Shown: in pieces, positions 1 through 7,218 of the stretch
Layout: every line of letters begins with the position of its first letter
Position numbering within the stretch: the stretch's first letter is position 1
Origin: CAXSBR01 sp964236495
Lineage (GTDB): Bacteria; Actinomycetota; Actinomycetes; Mycobacteriales; Jatrophihabitantaceae
DNA: 64,000 bases
Direction of reading: 5' to 3'
Assembly: GCA_964236495.1 (NCBI GenBank)
Contig: CAXSBR010000003.1
Coordinates: forward strand, 186,001-250,000
Position numbers and translations under genes: made by a program
The notes under the pieces: model-generated
Database searches by the model: none
What the model saw: the letters and a program-made list of their open reading frames with translations, nothing else
What the model was told of the DNA's origin: nothing

Positions 1-142
1 TGAAATCGCAGTATCCGCAGCGTGCCGCGCAGAACGGAATGTGCACGTAGACGCCAAACGCGGTCTGCGGTACCCCCTCGAGCGCGCTGCGCGGCAGGTC
101 ACCGCCGACCGGCGGCGCAGGTGCGATCTCGGGGTCGGGCAC
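1..142 (-). CDS. hemW: Radical SAM protein HemW (coproporphyrinogen III oxidase-like), 5' part only
   Basis: The minus strand, read from a GTG at 142, gives 47 residues that run off the window. They contain YVHIPFC followed by a CxxxCxxC cluster motif (C-AAR-C-GY-C), which is the N-terminus of the HemW/HemN radical SAM family. An in-frame stop lies just upstream at about 163-165, so the start is confined to a short stretch. HemW binds a 4Fe-4S cluster and SAM and is regarded as a heme chaperone. In actinobacteria it normally follows lepA closely; here lepA is about 12.7 kb away. Only the first domain is visible, so family membership is firm and the exact subtype less so. Confidence 0.85.
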   Translation of the reverse strand, partial: MPDPEIAPAPPVGGDLPRSALEGVPQTAFGVYVHIPFCAARCGYCDF

Positions 143-274
143 GGAGTCCAGTGTGCCCAGTGTTCAGGCTTCGGGCCGCGCAGACGACCTCGACGCGCCG
201 CACCGACGCGCGCTCAGCTGTGCTTGCGCTGTAGCGCACTCGCAGTGCACCGCGTCGCCGAGGGCCGCTGTAGC

Positions 275-727
275 TCATCGGAGCGGGTCGATGCGCTGGA
301 ACGAGGCGTAGTGGTCGGCGGTGTAGTAGAGCTCGCCGCTGCCGCCGGCGATGATCCGGCGCGGACCGCGGTCGGACTCCCCCGGCGTGGACACCGTGTA
401 CTCGTGGTAGTAGCCGTTGCGCTGGCGTGGAAGAACGCCCTCCCGGTTTACGAAGACGATGCCGTCGCGCGCATACGGGAACGGGCCGCCGACCCGAATC
501 CGCGCCACCGTCTGCTGCGCCTGGATCGGCAGCGCCGACAACGCCACGCTGCCGCCCGACGGCACAACCTTCGACGACGAGGCAGCCGACGTCGCAGAAC
601 CACTTCTTGCCGGCACCGAGCCGGGCTCGCGCGAGTGCGCTGCCTGCACCGCGTACCCGATGCCGAGCAGCAGCAGCAGCGCAACCAACGCGAGCAGCGG
701 GCGTCGCGTCCGACGAGCAGGTGGCAC
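275..727 (-). CDS. Secreted guanyl-specific ribonuclease (RNase Sa/barnase superfamily)
   Basis: 150 residues from a GTG start. A basic N-terminus and a leucine-rich segment (residues 10-28) form a signal peptide, followed by a Ser/Ala-rich linker. The C-terminal 80 residues match the microbial RNase N1/T1 fold: the block YYHEYTV supplies the catalytic Glu, PRRIIAG the Arg, and DHYASF the catalytic His near the end. Such enzymes cleave RNA after guanosine outside the cell. The intracellular inhibitor barstar is often encoded nearby, but none is seen here. No clear Shine-Dalgarno is present; TACAGT at 736-741 (read on the minus strand) lies 8 nt before the start, suggesting its own leaderless promoter. 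It ends 132 bp from hemW. Confidence 0.88.
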   Translation of the reverse strand: MPPARRTRRPLLALVALLLLLGIGYAVQAAHSREPGSVPARSGSATSAASSSKVVPSGGSVALSALPIQAQQTVARIRVGGPFPYARDGIVFVNREGVLPRQRNGYYHEYTVSTPGESDRGPRRIIAGGSGELYYTADHYASFQRIDPLR

Positions 728-735
728 GAACGATC

Positions 736-741
736 ACTGTA
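736..741 (-). promoter_or_regulatory. Putative -10 element for the secreted RNase gene
   Basis: TACAGT on the minus strand, 8 nt before the GTG start at 727, with no Shine-Dalgarno between. This fits a near-leaderless actinobacterial promoter. No good -35 is visible. It would uncouple the RNase from the lacZ operon just upstream. Confidence 0.3.
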
Positions 742-750
742 GAAGGAGCG

Positions 751-3687
751 CTACCCCGACGGCGGAACGGCCGTCAGCAGCACCGACAGCTGCGTCGGCG
801 CGGCCGTCAACACGTACGGCGCCAACACCCCGGGCCCGCAGCTCGCCGTTCCCAGACCGTTCTGGGCGACGTCGACGTTCACGTACACCCGATCACGCGC
901 CACCAGCTCGAACGAATGTCGCGCGGCTTCCAGATCCGCCGACGTCCACCGGCGCACGGTGAGGTCGAACGTCGGCAGGCCGGTGACGCTCACGCCCGCG
1001 CCCCCAGCGTCCACGATGCGCGCCTGTCGCACATCTACGCGGTTGCCGTTCTCCTGCGGGTACACATAGGGCGTCTGCAGCTGGTCGATCGATCGCCGGT
1101 AGCGCCCGATCCGCGCCGCCTGTCGACTGTCGGCGTAGGCCTCGCCGGGGCCGCCGCCGAACCACTCGACGTCGGTCATTGCGGCGGGCAGCTCCATGAG
1201 CAGACCGAGCCGAGGCAGCGGCACCGTCCAGTCGCCGTCGGGTTCGACGGCTAAGTCCAGCCGCAGGCCACCGTCCACGGACGTCCAGCGGTAGGTCGCC
1301 AGTAGGCCCACGTCGGTGGCTGCCGGGGCAACCCTGGTGCGGACGACGAACGCGGTGCCGTCCGCGCCCAGGTCGATCATCCGGTGCCGCATCCGGTGCA
1401 GACCCTGCTTTCGCCATGCTGGCGCGAGGGCAATGCCGTGCTCGCCACGGTCGTTGTCCGTCGTCGCGCGCCAGATGTCCACCTGCGGGCCCAGCACGGG
1501 CATGGTGCCCAGACGGAGTAACCGGCCGCTGCTGACGTCGAACAGATCGGCGGCCGGCGCAGCTGGCCTTTTGGCGGCGCCGATGGCACCGTCACCTGTG
1601 GCGGCACCGGCACGCCCCGGTTCTGCAGGTGCTGCAGGTGCGGACGAGAGCCGGCCCTGTCCCCAGGCGATCTCGTGCCCGGCCTGCGCCCAGGAAGTGT
1701 CGGCAGCCAGTTCGGCCCGTACCGTCAGCCACCGCTCGTCGGCACCGCCGTCGGTTGTAACTGGCAACGGCAGCGTCACCTGCTTGCCCGCCGCCAGCAC
1801 CGGCACGTCCATCGAACCGGCCTGTTCCTCTGAGCCAGCCTTTTCCACCGTCCAGGCGAACCGGTACGCACTGGTGTCGGCGAAGTCCTGCAGGTTCGCA
1901 ACATGCACGCCGTCGGCGTCGATCTCGATGCGCACCGGCTCGACGACCTTCTTGAACTCGATCAGCCCCGGTGACGGCGTGCGGTCAGGAAAAACCAGGC
2001 CGTCGGCGATGAAGTTGCCGTCGTGCAGCTCCTCACCGAAGTCGCCGCCATAAGCCCAGAACTCGACGCCGTCAGCCGTGTGCGCGGGCACGCCGTGGTC
2101 GATCCACTCCCACACAAAGCCGCCCTGACAGCGCGGGTACTTCTCGAACAGCTGCTGGTACTCCAGCAGGCCGCCAGGACCGTTACCCATCGCGTGGGCG
2201 TACTCGCACAGCAGGAATGGCAGCGAGCGACGGTGGGCATCCAGCGCCGGGTCCACAGTGGAGGGTTCTGCGCCACGACCGATGGCGTCGACTTCGGCGT
2301 GGTCGGCGTACATGCGGCTGTAGACGTCGACGTAACCGGAATCCCAGTCGCCCTCGTAGTGCACCGGCCGGCCCGGGTCGCGTTCGTGGGTCCACTGCGC
2401 CATCGCAGCCAGGTTCGCGCCGGTGCCGGCCTCGTTGCCCAGTGACCACATGATCACGCTGGGGTGGTTCTTGTCCCGTTCGACGGTGCGTCGCATCCGG
2501 TCGATCAGCGCATCGCGCCAGCGCGGATCGTCGCTGGGATTGCGCCGCCAGTCGACCATGAAGAACCCGTGCGTCTCCAGATCGCACTCGCCGACCACCC
2601 AGAGGCCGTACTCGTCGCAGAGCTCGAGAAAGCGCGGATGCGGCGGATAGTGGCTGGTGCGCACCGCATTGATGTTGTGCCGCTTCATCAGCAACACATC
2701 GGCCACCATGGTGGCCTCGTCCATCGTGCGGCCGGTGTCGGGATTCCACTCGTGCCGGTTGACTCCGCGCAGCAGAATGCGCCGGCCGTTGACCTTCAAC
2801 AGGCCGTCGGCCACCTCGACCCGCCGAAAGCCGACCCGAAGCGTGACCGACTCCGTCGGCGTGGACACCGTCACCTCGTACAGGGCGGGTGTCTCCGCCG
2901 TCCAAGGCCGCACGTCGGGCAAGGTCACCGGCTGGCCGACCGCGGCGTCGGCCAGTCCCAGTTCGGAGCAGGAGACGACGGCGCCGTCAGGGGCGTCCAC
3001 GTGCAGGGTGCCCGCGCCGGTGGCCGGATCGAAATCTGCGTGGACGAACACGTCGTCCACCCCGCCGGCCGGCCGGCCGATCAGTGTGACGTCGCGGAAG
3101 ATCCCCGACAGCCACCACATGTCCTGGTCCTCGAGGTAACTGGCCGCCGACCACTGGTGCACCCGCACCGCCAGCACGTTGCGGCCGGCTTGCAAGGCCG
3201 AGGAGACGTCGAACTCCGACGCCAGCCGGCTGCCCGTCGACCCGCCGAGCGGGATGCCGTTGCACCACAGGCTGAACTCGCTGTCCACGCCGTCGAATCG
3301 CACCACCGCAGGCTCAGCGAGCCACTGGTCGTCGAGGTCGAACGCGACCCGGTACTCCCCGGTCGGGTTCTCGTCGGGCACATGCGGCGGATCGACCGGG
3401 AACGGGAAGTTGACGTTGGTGTACGCGGGCTTGCCGTACTTCCAGTCGTCGCCACCCTGCAGCTGCCACATGCCGGGCACCGCGATCGTGTCCCAGCCTG
3501 TGTCGTCGAAGTCGGGCACTTCGAACCCGACCGCCGGCGTACCGGCAGTCGGGCTCCAGCGAAAACGCCACTGGCCGTTGAGGCCGAGCACCCGCGCATC
3601 GGTGGCATTGGTGGCCGGGTGCGCGCGGGCGGGCAGGTAGCCCTGCTTCAGTCCAAGACCAGCCGAACTGCTGCCGTTGTCGATCAA
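751..3687 (-). CDS. lacZ: Beta-galactosidase, GH2 LacZ type
   Basis: 978 residues from a TTG start. Family order is complete: jelly-roll N-domain (about 30-210), Ig-like domain, TIM barrel (about 300-600), and a C-terminal Bgal_small domain (about 720-970). The acid/base Glu is in SLGNEAG (about residue 419) and the nucleophile Glu in LCEYAHAMGNG (about 495). An Ala/Pro/Gly-rich stretch sits before the last domain. There is no signal peptide, so it should act in the cytosol on imported beta-galactosides. The open frame runs on to 3978, but that part overlaps the permease gene and has no family similarity. The TTG overlaps the permease TGA (TTGA), and no ATG or GTG lies between 3687 and the conserved LPARAHP block. 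This indicates translational coupling within a sugar operon. Confidence 0.93.
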   Translation of the reverse strand: MIDNGSSSAGLGLKQGYLPARAHPATNATDARVLGLNGQWRFRWSPTAGTPAVGFEVPDFDDTGWDTIAVPGMWQLQGGDDWKYGKPAYTNVNFPFPVDPPHVPDENPTGEYRVAFDLDDQWLAEPAVVRFDGVDSEFSLWCNGIPLGGSTGSRLASEFDVSSALQAGRNVLAVRVHQWSAASYLEDQDMWWLSGIFRDVTLIGRPAGGVDDVFVHADFDPATGAGTLHVDAPDGAVVSCSELGLADAAVGQPVTLPDVRPWTAETPALYEVTVSTPTESVTLRVGFRRVEVADGLLKVNGRRILLRGVNRHEWNPDTGRTMDEATMVADVLLMKRHNINAVRTSHYPPHPRFLELCDEYGLWVVGECDLETHGFFMVDWRRNPSDDPRWRDALIDRMRRTVERDKNHPSVIMWSLGNEAGTGANLAAMAQWTHERDPGRPVHYEGDWDSGYVDVYSRMYADHAEVDAIGRGAEPSTVDPALDAHRRSLPFLLCEYAHAMGNGPGGLLEYQQLFEKYPRCQGGFVWEWIDHGVPAHTADGVEFWAYGGDFGEELHDGNFIADGLVFPDRTPSPGLIEFKKVVEPVRIEIDADGVHVANLQDFADTSAYRFAWTVEKAGSEEQAGSMDVPVLAAGKQVTLPLPVTTDGGADERWLTVRAELAADTSWAQAGHEIAWGQGRLSSAPAAPAEPGRAGAATGDGAIGAAKRPAAPAADLFDVSSGRLLRLGTMPVLGPQVDIWRATTDNDRGEHGIALAPAWRKQGLHRMRHRMIDLGADGTAFVVRTRVAPAATDVGLLATYRWTSVDGGLRLDLAVEPDGDWTVPLPRLGLLMELPAAMTDVEWFGGGPGEAYADSRQAARIGRYRRSIDQLQTPYVYPQENGNRVDVRQARIVDAGGAGVSVTGLPTFDLTVRRWTSADLEAARHSFELVARDRVYVNVDVAQNGLGTASCGPGVLAPYVLTAAPTQLSVLLTAVPPSG

Positions 3688-4610
3688 CCCTTGCTCGCAC
3701 CGAGCGTGAGCCCGGCTACAAACTGCCGCTGCAAGGCCAGATAGATGGCCAGGGTCGGTATGACAGTGATCATCGCGCCTGCGGCAATGAGGTTGTAGTC
3801 GCTCAGGAACTGGCCGTTGAGACTGTTGATGGCAGTGGTCACTGGCAGCCGGTCGCCACTGGGAATGAACAGCAGCGCCCAGAAGAAGTCGTTGTAGATC
3901 CAGATTGCTTCCAGCGTGCCCAACGCAGCTAGTGCCGGCCGGCACAGCGGCATGATGATCTGCCGGTACATCCGCCACACACTGGCGCCGTCGACCAGCG
4001 CCGCCTCGGTCAGGTCCTGCGGCAGCGCCTTCATGTAGTTGCTGAGCACGAACGTGCAGAAGCCCAGCTGGAAGGCGACGTTGGCAATGATCACGCTGTA
4101 GTAGGTGTTGATCAGGCTGCCCGAATCGCTGACGCTGTTGGGCAGGGACACCAGCTTGAACATCTCATACAGCGGCGCTGCCATCACCTGCGGTGGCAGC
4201 ATGTTGCCCGCCGTGAACATGATCAACAACGTGATGTTGAACTTCCAGCTGAACCGCGACACCGCGAAGGCCATCAGCGACGCCAGGAACAGCGTGATGA
4301 CGACCGCCGGGATCGCGATGTAGGCGGAGTTCTTGAATGCGGTGGCGAAGGCGCCCTGAGTCCACGCCTGCCGGTAGTTCCCGAAGCCGAACGAGTGCGG
4401 CAGGCTCCAGTAGCCGTACTTGTCGATGTCGGCTTTGGGCCGCAGCGACGTGTACACCGACCACAGCAGCGGGATGAGCCACACCACCGCCATCACGGTG
4501 AGGAACAGATGCGTTCCGTAATGGCGCTTGCCCACCGTGGTGCCACCACCGGACTTCGGCTGAGTGAGCGGGCTCAGCTCGGCGGAGGACGGGATCTCGG
4601 TCAGGCTCAT
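3684..4610 (-). CDS. Carbohydrate ABC transporter permease, MalG-like
   Basis: 308 residues with six predicted membrane segments (first at about 35-55). The cytoplasmic EAA loop, EAALVDGAS at residues 202-210, contacts the ATPase and identifies a binding-protein-dependent type I permease of the CUT1 (MalG) group. Its start overlaps the stop of the next permease by 4 bp, and its own stop overlaps the lacZ start. The pair would form the channel for a galactoside bound by the lipoprotein at 5618-7057. No ATP-binding subunit is encoded nearby, so a shared MsmK-type ATPase from elsewhere is likely (inference). Confidence 0.93.
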   Translation of the reverse strand: MSLTEIPSSAELSPLTQPKSGGGTTVGKRHYGTHLFLTVMAVVWLIPLLWSVYTSLRPKADIDKYGYWSLPHSFGFGNYRQAWTQGAFATAFKNSAYIAIPAVVITLFLASLMAFAVSRFSWKFNITLLIMFTAGNMLPPQVMAAPLYEMFKLVSLPNSVSDSGSLINTYYSVIIANVAFQLGFCTFVLSNYMKALPQDLTEAALVDGASVWRMYRQIIMPLCRPALAALGTLEAIWIYNDFFWALLFIPSGDRLPVTTAINSLNGQFLSDYNLIAAGAMITVIPTLAIYLALQRQFVAGLTLGASKG

Positions 4611-5605
4611 GAGCGCGCATCCTTGCTGAAGGCTCTGGACAGGTAGGTCACGATGGGTACGAGCGCCACCACGAGCAGGATCACCGCGAGCGCGGAACCG
4701 ATGCCGATGATCTGCGCTTCACCGATCAGGTTCTGAATCACCAGGGCACTGATGAGCTCGAGTCCGTTCTTGCCGCCGTTGAAGACGTAGACGATGTCGA
4801 AGGCGCGCAGCGACTCGATGATCGTGATCACGACGATAACGATGTTGATCGGGCGCATGCTCGGGAACACGACGCGGAAGAACACCTGGCGAGCGTTCGC
4901 GCCGTCGATGGCCGCCGCTTCCTTGATCGAGGGGTCGATGCCCTTGAGCCCGGCCAGGTACAAGATCATGATGTAGCCGGCGTGCTTCCACGTGGTCGCC
5001 ACCAAAGCCGCCCAGATGTTCCACGACGGATCACCCAACCAGTCGATGGCATGCGGCGTGTTGGCCGTGCCGACCAGGTTGTTGATGAAACCGACGTCGC
5101 GGTTGTACATCAACTGCCAGATGATGCCGGTGAGCGCCAGCGACAGCATCACGGGAATGAAGAAGATGCTCTGGTAGATCCGGCTGCCCTTGATCTGCTG
5201 GTCGAGCAGCACGGCAAGCAGCAGCCCGATCGGCGTGCCGATCAGGCCCAGGAACAACAGCCACAGAATGTTGTGCCGCACGGCGGGCCAGAACGACGGG
5301 TAGTCCTGCACGACGAACTTGTAATTGTTGAGACCGTTGCCGTGGATGCTGTGCAGGGACAACCCGTCCCACCTGGTGAACGACAGCGCGATCGACAGCA
5401 GCGTCGGGCCCCAGACGAACAGCACTTCGATCAAGGTCGGTATGGCCACCATGAGGAAGAGCACGAAACGGTCGCGGCCGGTGAGCCGCTGCACCCGGCG
5501 GCCCTTGCTCGAGCTGGCTAAAGGCTTGGCGGCAGACTGGCCCGGCCCCGGCGGTGACGCCGGGGCCGAGCCAGGTACGCCGACGAGTGGAAGATCGCTA
5601 CTCAT
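4607..5605 (-). CDS. Carbohydrate ABC transporter permease, MalF-like
   Basis: 332 residues. A cytoplasmic N-tail of about 45 residues is followed by six membrane segments and an EAA loop (EAAAIDGAN, residues 229-237), typical of the MalF/UgpA partner of a CUT1 heterodimer. It lies 12 bp downstream of the binding-protein gene and overlaps the second permease by 4 bp, so the three are almost certainly cotranscribed. The substrate is inferred from the flanking alpha- and beta-galactosidases, not from permease residues. Confidence 0.93.
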   Translation of the reverse strand: MSSDLPLVGVPGSAPASPPGPGQSAAKPLASSSKGRRVQRLTGRDRFVLFLMVAIPTLIEVLFVWGPTLLSIALSFTRWDGLSLHSIHGNGLNNYKFVVQDYPSFWPAVRHNILWLLFLGLIGTPIGLLLAVLLDQQIKGSRIYQSIFFIPVMLSLALTGIIWQLMYNRDVGFINNLVGTANTPHAIDWLGDPSWNIWAALVATTWKHAGYIMILYLAGLKGIDPSIKEAAAIDGANARQVFFRVVFPSMRPINIVIVVITIIESLRAFDIVYVFNGGKNGLELISALVIQNLIGEAQIIGIGSALAVILLVVALVPIVTYLSRAFSKDARS

Positions 5606-5617
5606 CGAAGGATCCGC

Positions 5618-7057
5618 CTACTGATTGGCGTAGAGCGCCTTGGCCTGGGTTTCCAGGCTCTTCGTACTGATGTTGCCGTTCTTGATGAATCCCTGCAGCG
5701 CCGGGATCATCACCGTGTTCGCCATGGCCGGCAACGCGTCGCGATCGAGGAACTGCGAGATGTACTTGGCGCTGGCGATCAGCGTCTGCGACTTCTTCTG
5801 CAGCACGGTGAGGTTGGTGGTGCTGGCCTTCTTGTTCGTGGCGACCTGCGCCGGATCCTTGCTGGCGTAGATGTCTTGCGCCTGCGCCGATCCGAGAAAT
5901 GCCAGCAGGTCCCGGGCGGACTGGCTGTCGCCGCCCTTCTTCGTCAGCATGAAGCCGTCGATCGGCGCCTCGATGGCGTCCTGGCCGTTGGCCTCGGTCA
6001 TGGTGGGGAATGCGAAGAAGTCGATGTCGGCCAGAGTGGCCTTGTCGGTGAACTGCTGAGTGACGAACGACCCGAGCAGATACATGCCGGCTTTCTTGTT
6101 GCCCACGGTGGACGCTGCGTCCTGCCAGGTCTTTCCCAGCGCCGAGCTGTCGTGGTAGGGCAGTATCGACTTCCAGTTGTCGAACACGTCCTGGACCTTC
6201 TTCTGGTCCCAGCTCTGCTTGTGCGCCATCAGGTCGACGTGGAACTGGTAGCCGTTCAGTCGCATGTTCAGGTAGTCGAACGTGCCCATGGCCGGCCAGC
6301 CGTCCTTGTCGCCGAAGGCGATGGGAATGAGACCGTCCTTCTTCATCTGCACGCACAGGGCCTTGAGGGCGTCGAAGGTCTTGGGAACCTTGTAGCCCTT
6401 GGCTGCCCACACGCTCTTTCGATAGAAGATCGCCCAGGGGTAGTTGTAGTTCGGCACGAAGTACTTCTTGCCGTCATCAGCAGTGGAGGCGGCGACGATG
6501 CCGGGACCGAAGTTGGACGGGCCCATCTTCTCCCACACGTCGTCGATCGGCGCGACCAGGCCTTTCTTGGCGTAGTAACGCATGCGATATCCGGCGAACC
6601 ACGTGAACGTCTGGTCCGGGCTGCCCTGCAGGTAGGTGCTGATCTGGTTCTGGAAGTCGTTGTGCGCTTTGGTGTTGATCTTCACGTTGGTGCCGCTGGC
6701 CTTGGTGAATGCGGCCATCATCGCGGCAAGGCCGGCCTTCGGTGCCGGGTCCGAGCCGCCGGAGCCGAAGGTGACGGTGCCGCCCTTCGTGGCCGTCGAT
6801 GAGCTGGCGCTGGCGCTGGAGCTGGCGCTGGCGCCGGCGTCGGTAGACGAGGCCGCAGACGAGTCGGCAGAGCTGCTGGCTGAACTACCTGCTACGCCGC
6901 CGCCGGAGCCCGGCTTCGAGCTGCCACCGGTGCAGGCGGCGAGGAGTGGGAACGCTGCGACACCGGCCGCGCCGGCTCCCAGGCCCTTGAGAACGGTGCG
7001 GCGGTTCGGGCTCGAGCTGGCCGAACTGTCCGTGCCGGACTGGTCGTGGTCGTACAT
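5618..7057 (-). CDS. Sugar ABC transporter substrate-binding lipoprotein (family 1)
   Basis: 479 residues. The N-terminus carries a twin-arginine motif (RRTVLKGL, Arg 19-20) and a lipobox ending LLAAC, with Cys42 the lipidation site. A Ser/Ala/Gly linker of about 60 residues precedes the mature extracytoplasmic solute-binding domain, whose size suits maltose- and raffinose-type binding proteins. The ATG at 7057 has a GAGGAG ribosome site 8 nt upstream. It is the first gene of the transporter-lacZ operon and delivers substrate to the two permeases. Export by Tat would mean folding before secretion. Confidence 0.92.
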   Translation of the reverse strand: MYDHDQSGTDSSASSSPNRRTVLKGLGAGAAGVAAFPLLAACTGGSSKPGSGGGVAGSSASSSADSSAASSTDAGASASSSASASSSTATKGGTVTFGSGGSDPAPKAGLAAMMAAFTKASGTNVKINTKAHNDFQNQISTYLQGSPDQTFTWFAGYRMRYYAKKGLVAPIDDVWEKMGPSNFGPGIVAASTADDGKKYFVPNYNYPWAIFYRKSVWAAKGYKVPKTFDALKALCVQMKKDGLIPIAFGDKDGWPAMGTFDYLNMRLNGYQFHVDLMAHKQSWDQKKVQDVFDNWKSILPYHDSSALGKTWQDAASTVGNKKAGMYLLGSFVTQQFTDKATLADIDFFAFPTMTEANGQDAIEAPIDGFMLTKKGGDSQSARDLLAFLGSAQAQDIYASKDPAQVATNKKASTTNLTVLQKKSQTLIASAKYISQFLDRDALPAMANTVMIPALQGFIKNGNISTKSLETQAKALYANQ

Positions 7058-7218
7058 TCAGGCGTCTCCTCAGGGTTGAGCGGACTGGGATCGATGTGCG
7101 GACGTACAGAAGTACTCACAATTACGCAGAATCGAACGTCGGACGTCAAGCCCTTCCGCCGAGAAATCGAGTGACGATTACGTAACGCCACCGAAACGCG
7201 GGCACCACTGGCCAAGCA
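7058..7218 (-). promoter_or_regulatory. Promoter/operator region of the galactoside transporter operon
   Basis: This is the only sizeable gap in the galactoside set. On the minus strand TTGACG (7144-7149) resembles a -35, with AT-richer DNA after it. TTACGTAA (7178-7185), an 8-bp palindrome with a central CG as in LacI-family operators, lies upstream of it. GTAC-N4-GTAC lies downstream (about 7105-7118). No regulator gene is in the window, so regulation by a LacI-type protein is inference only. Confidence 0.35.

Noticed and set aside
3688..3978. N-terminal extension of the lacZ open frame
   Set aside because: It overlaps the permease coding sequence in another frame and has no GH2 similarity; the permease is clearly real there.
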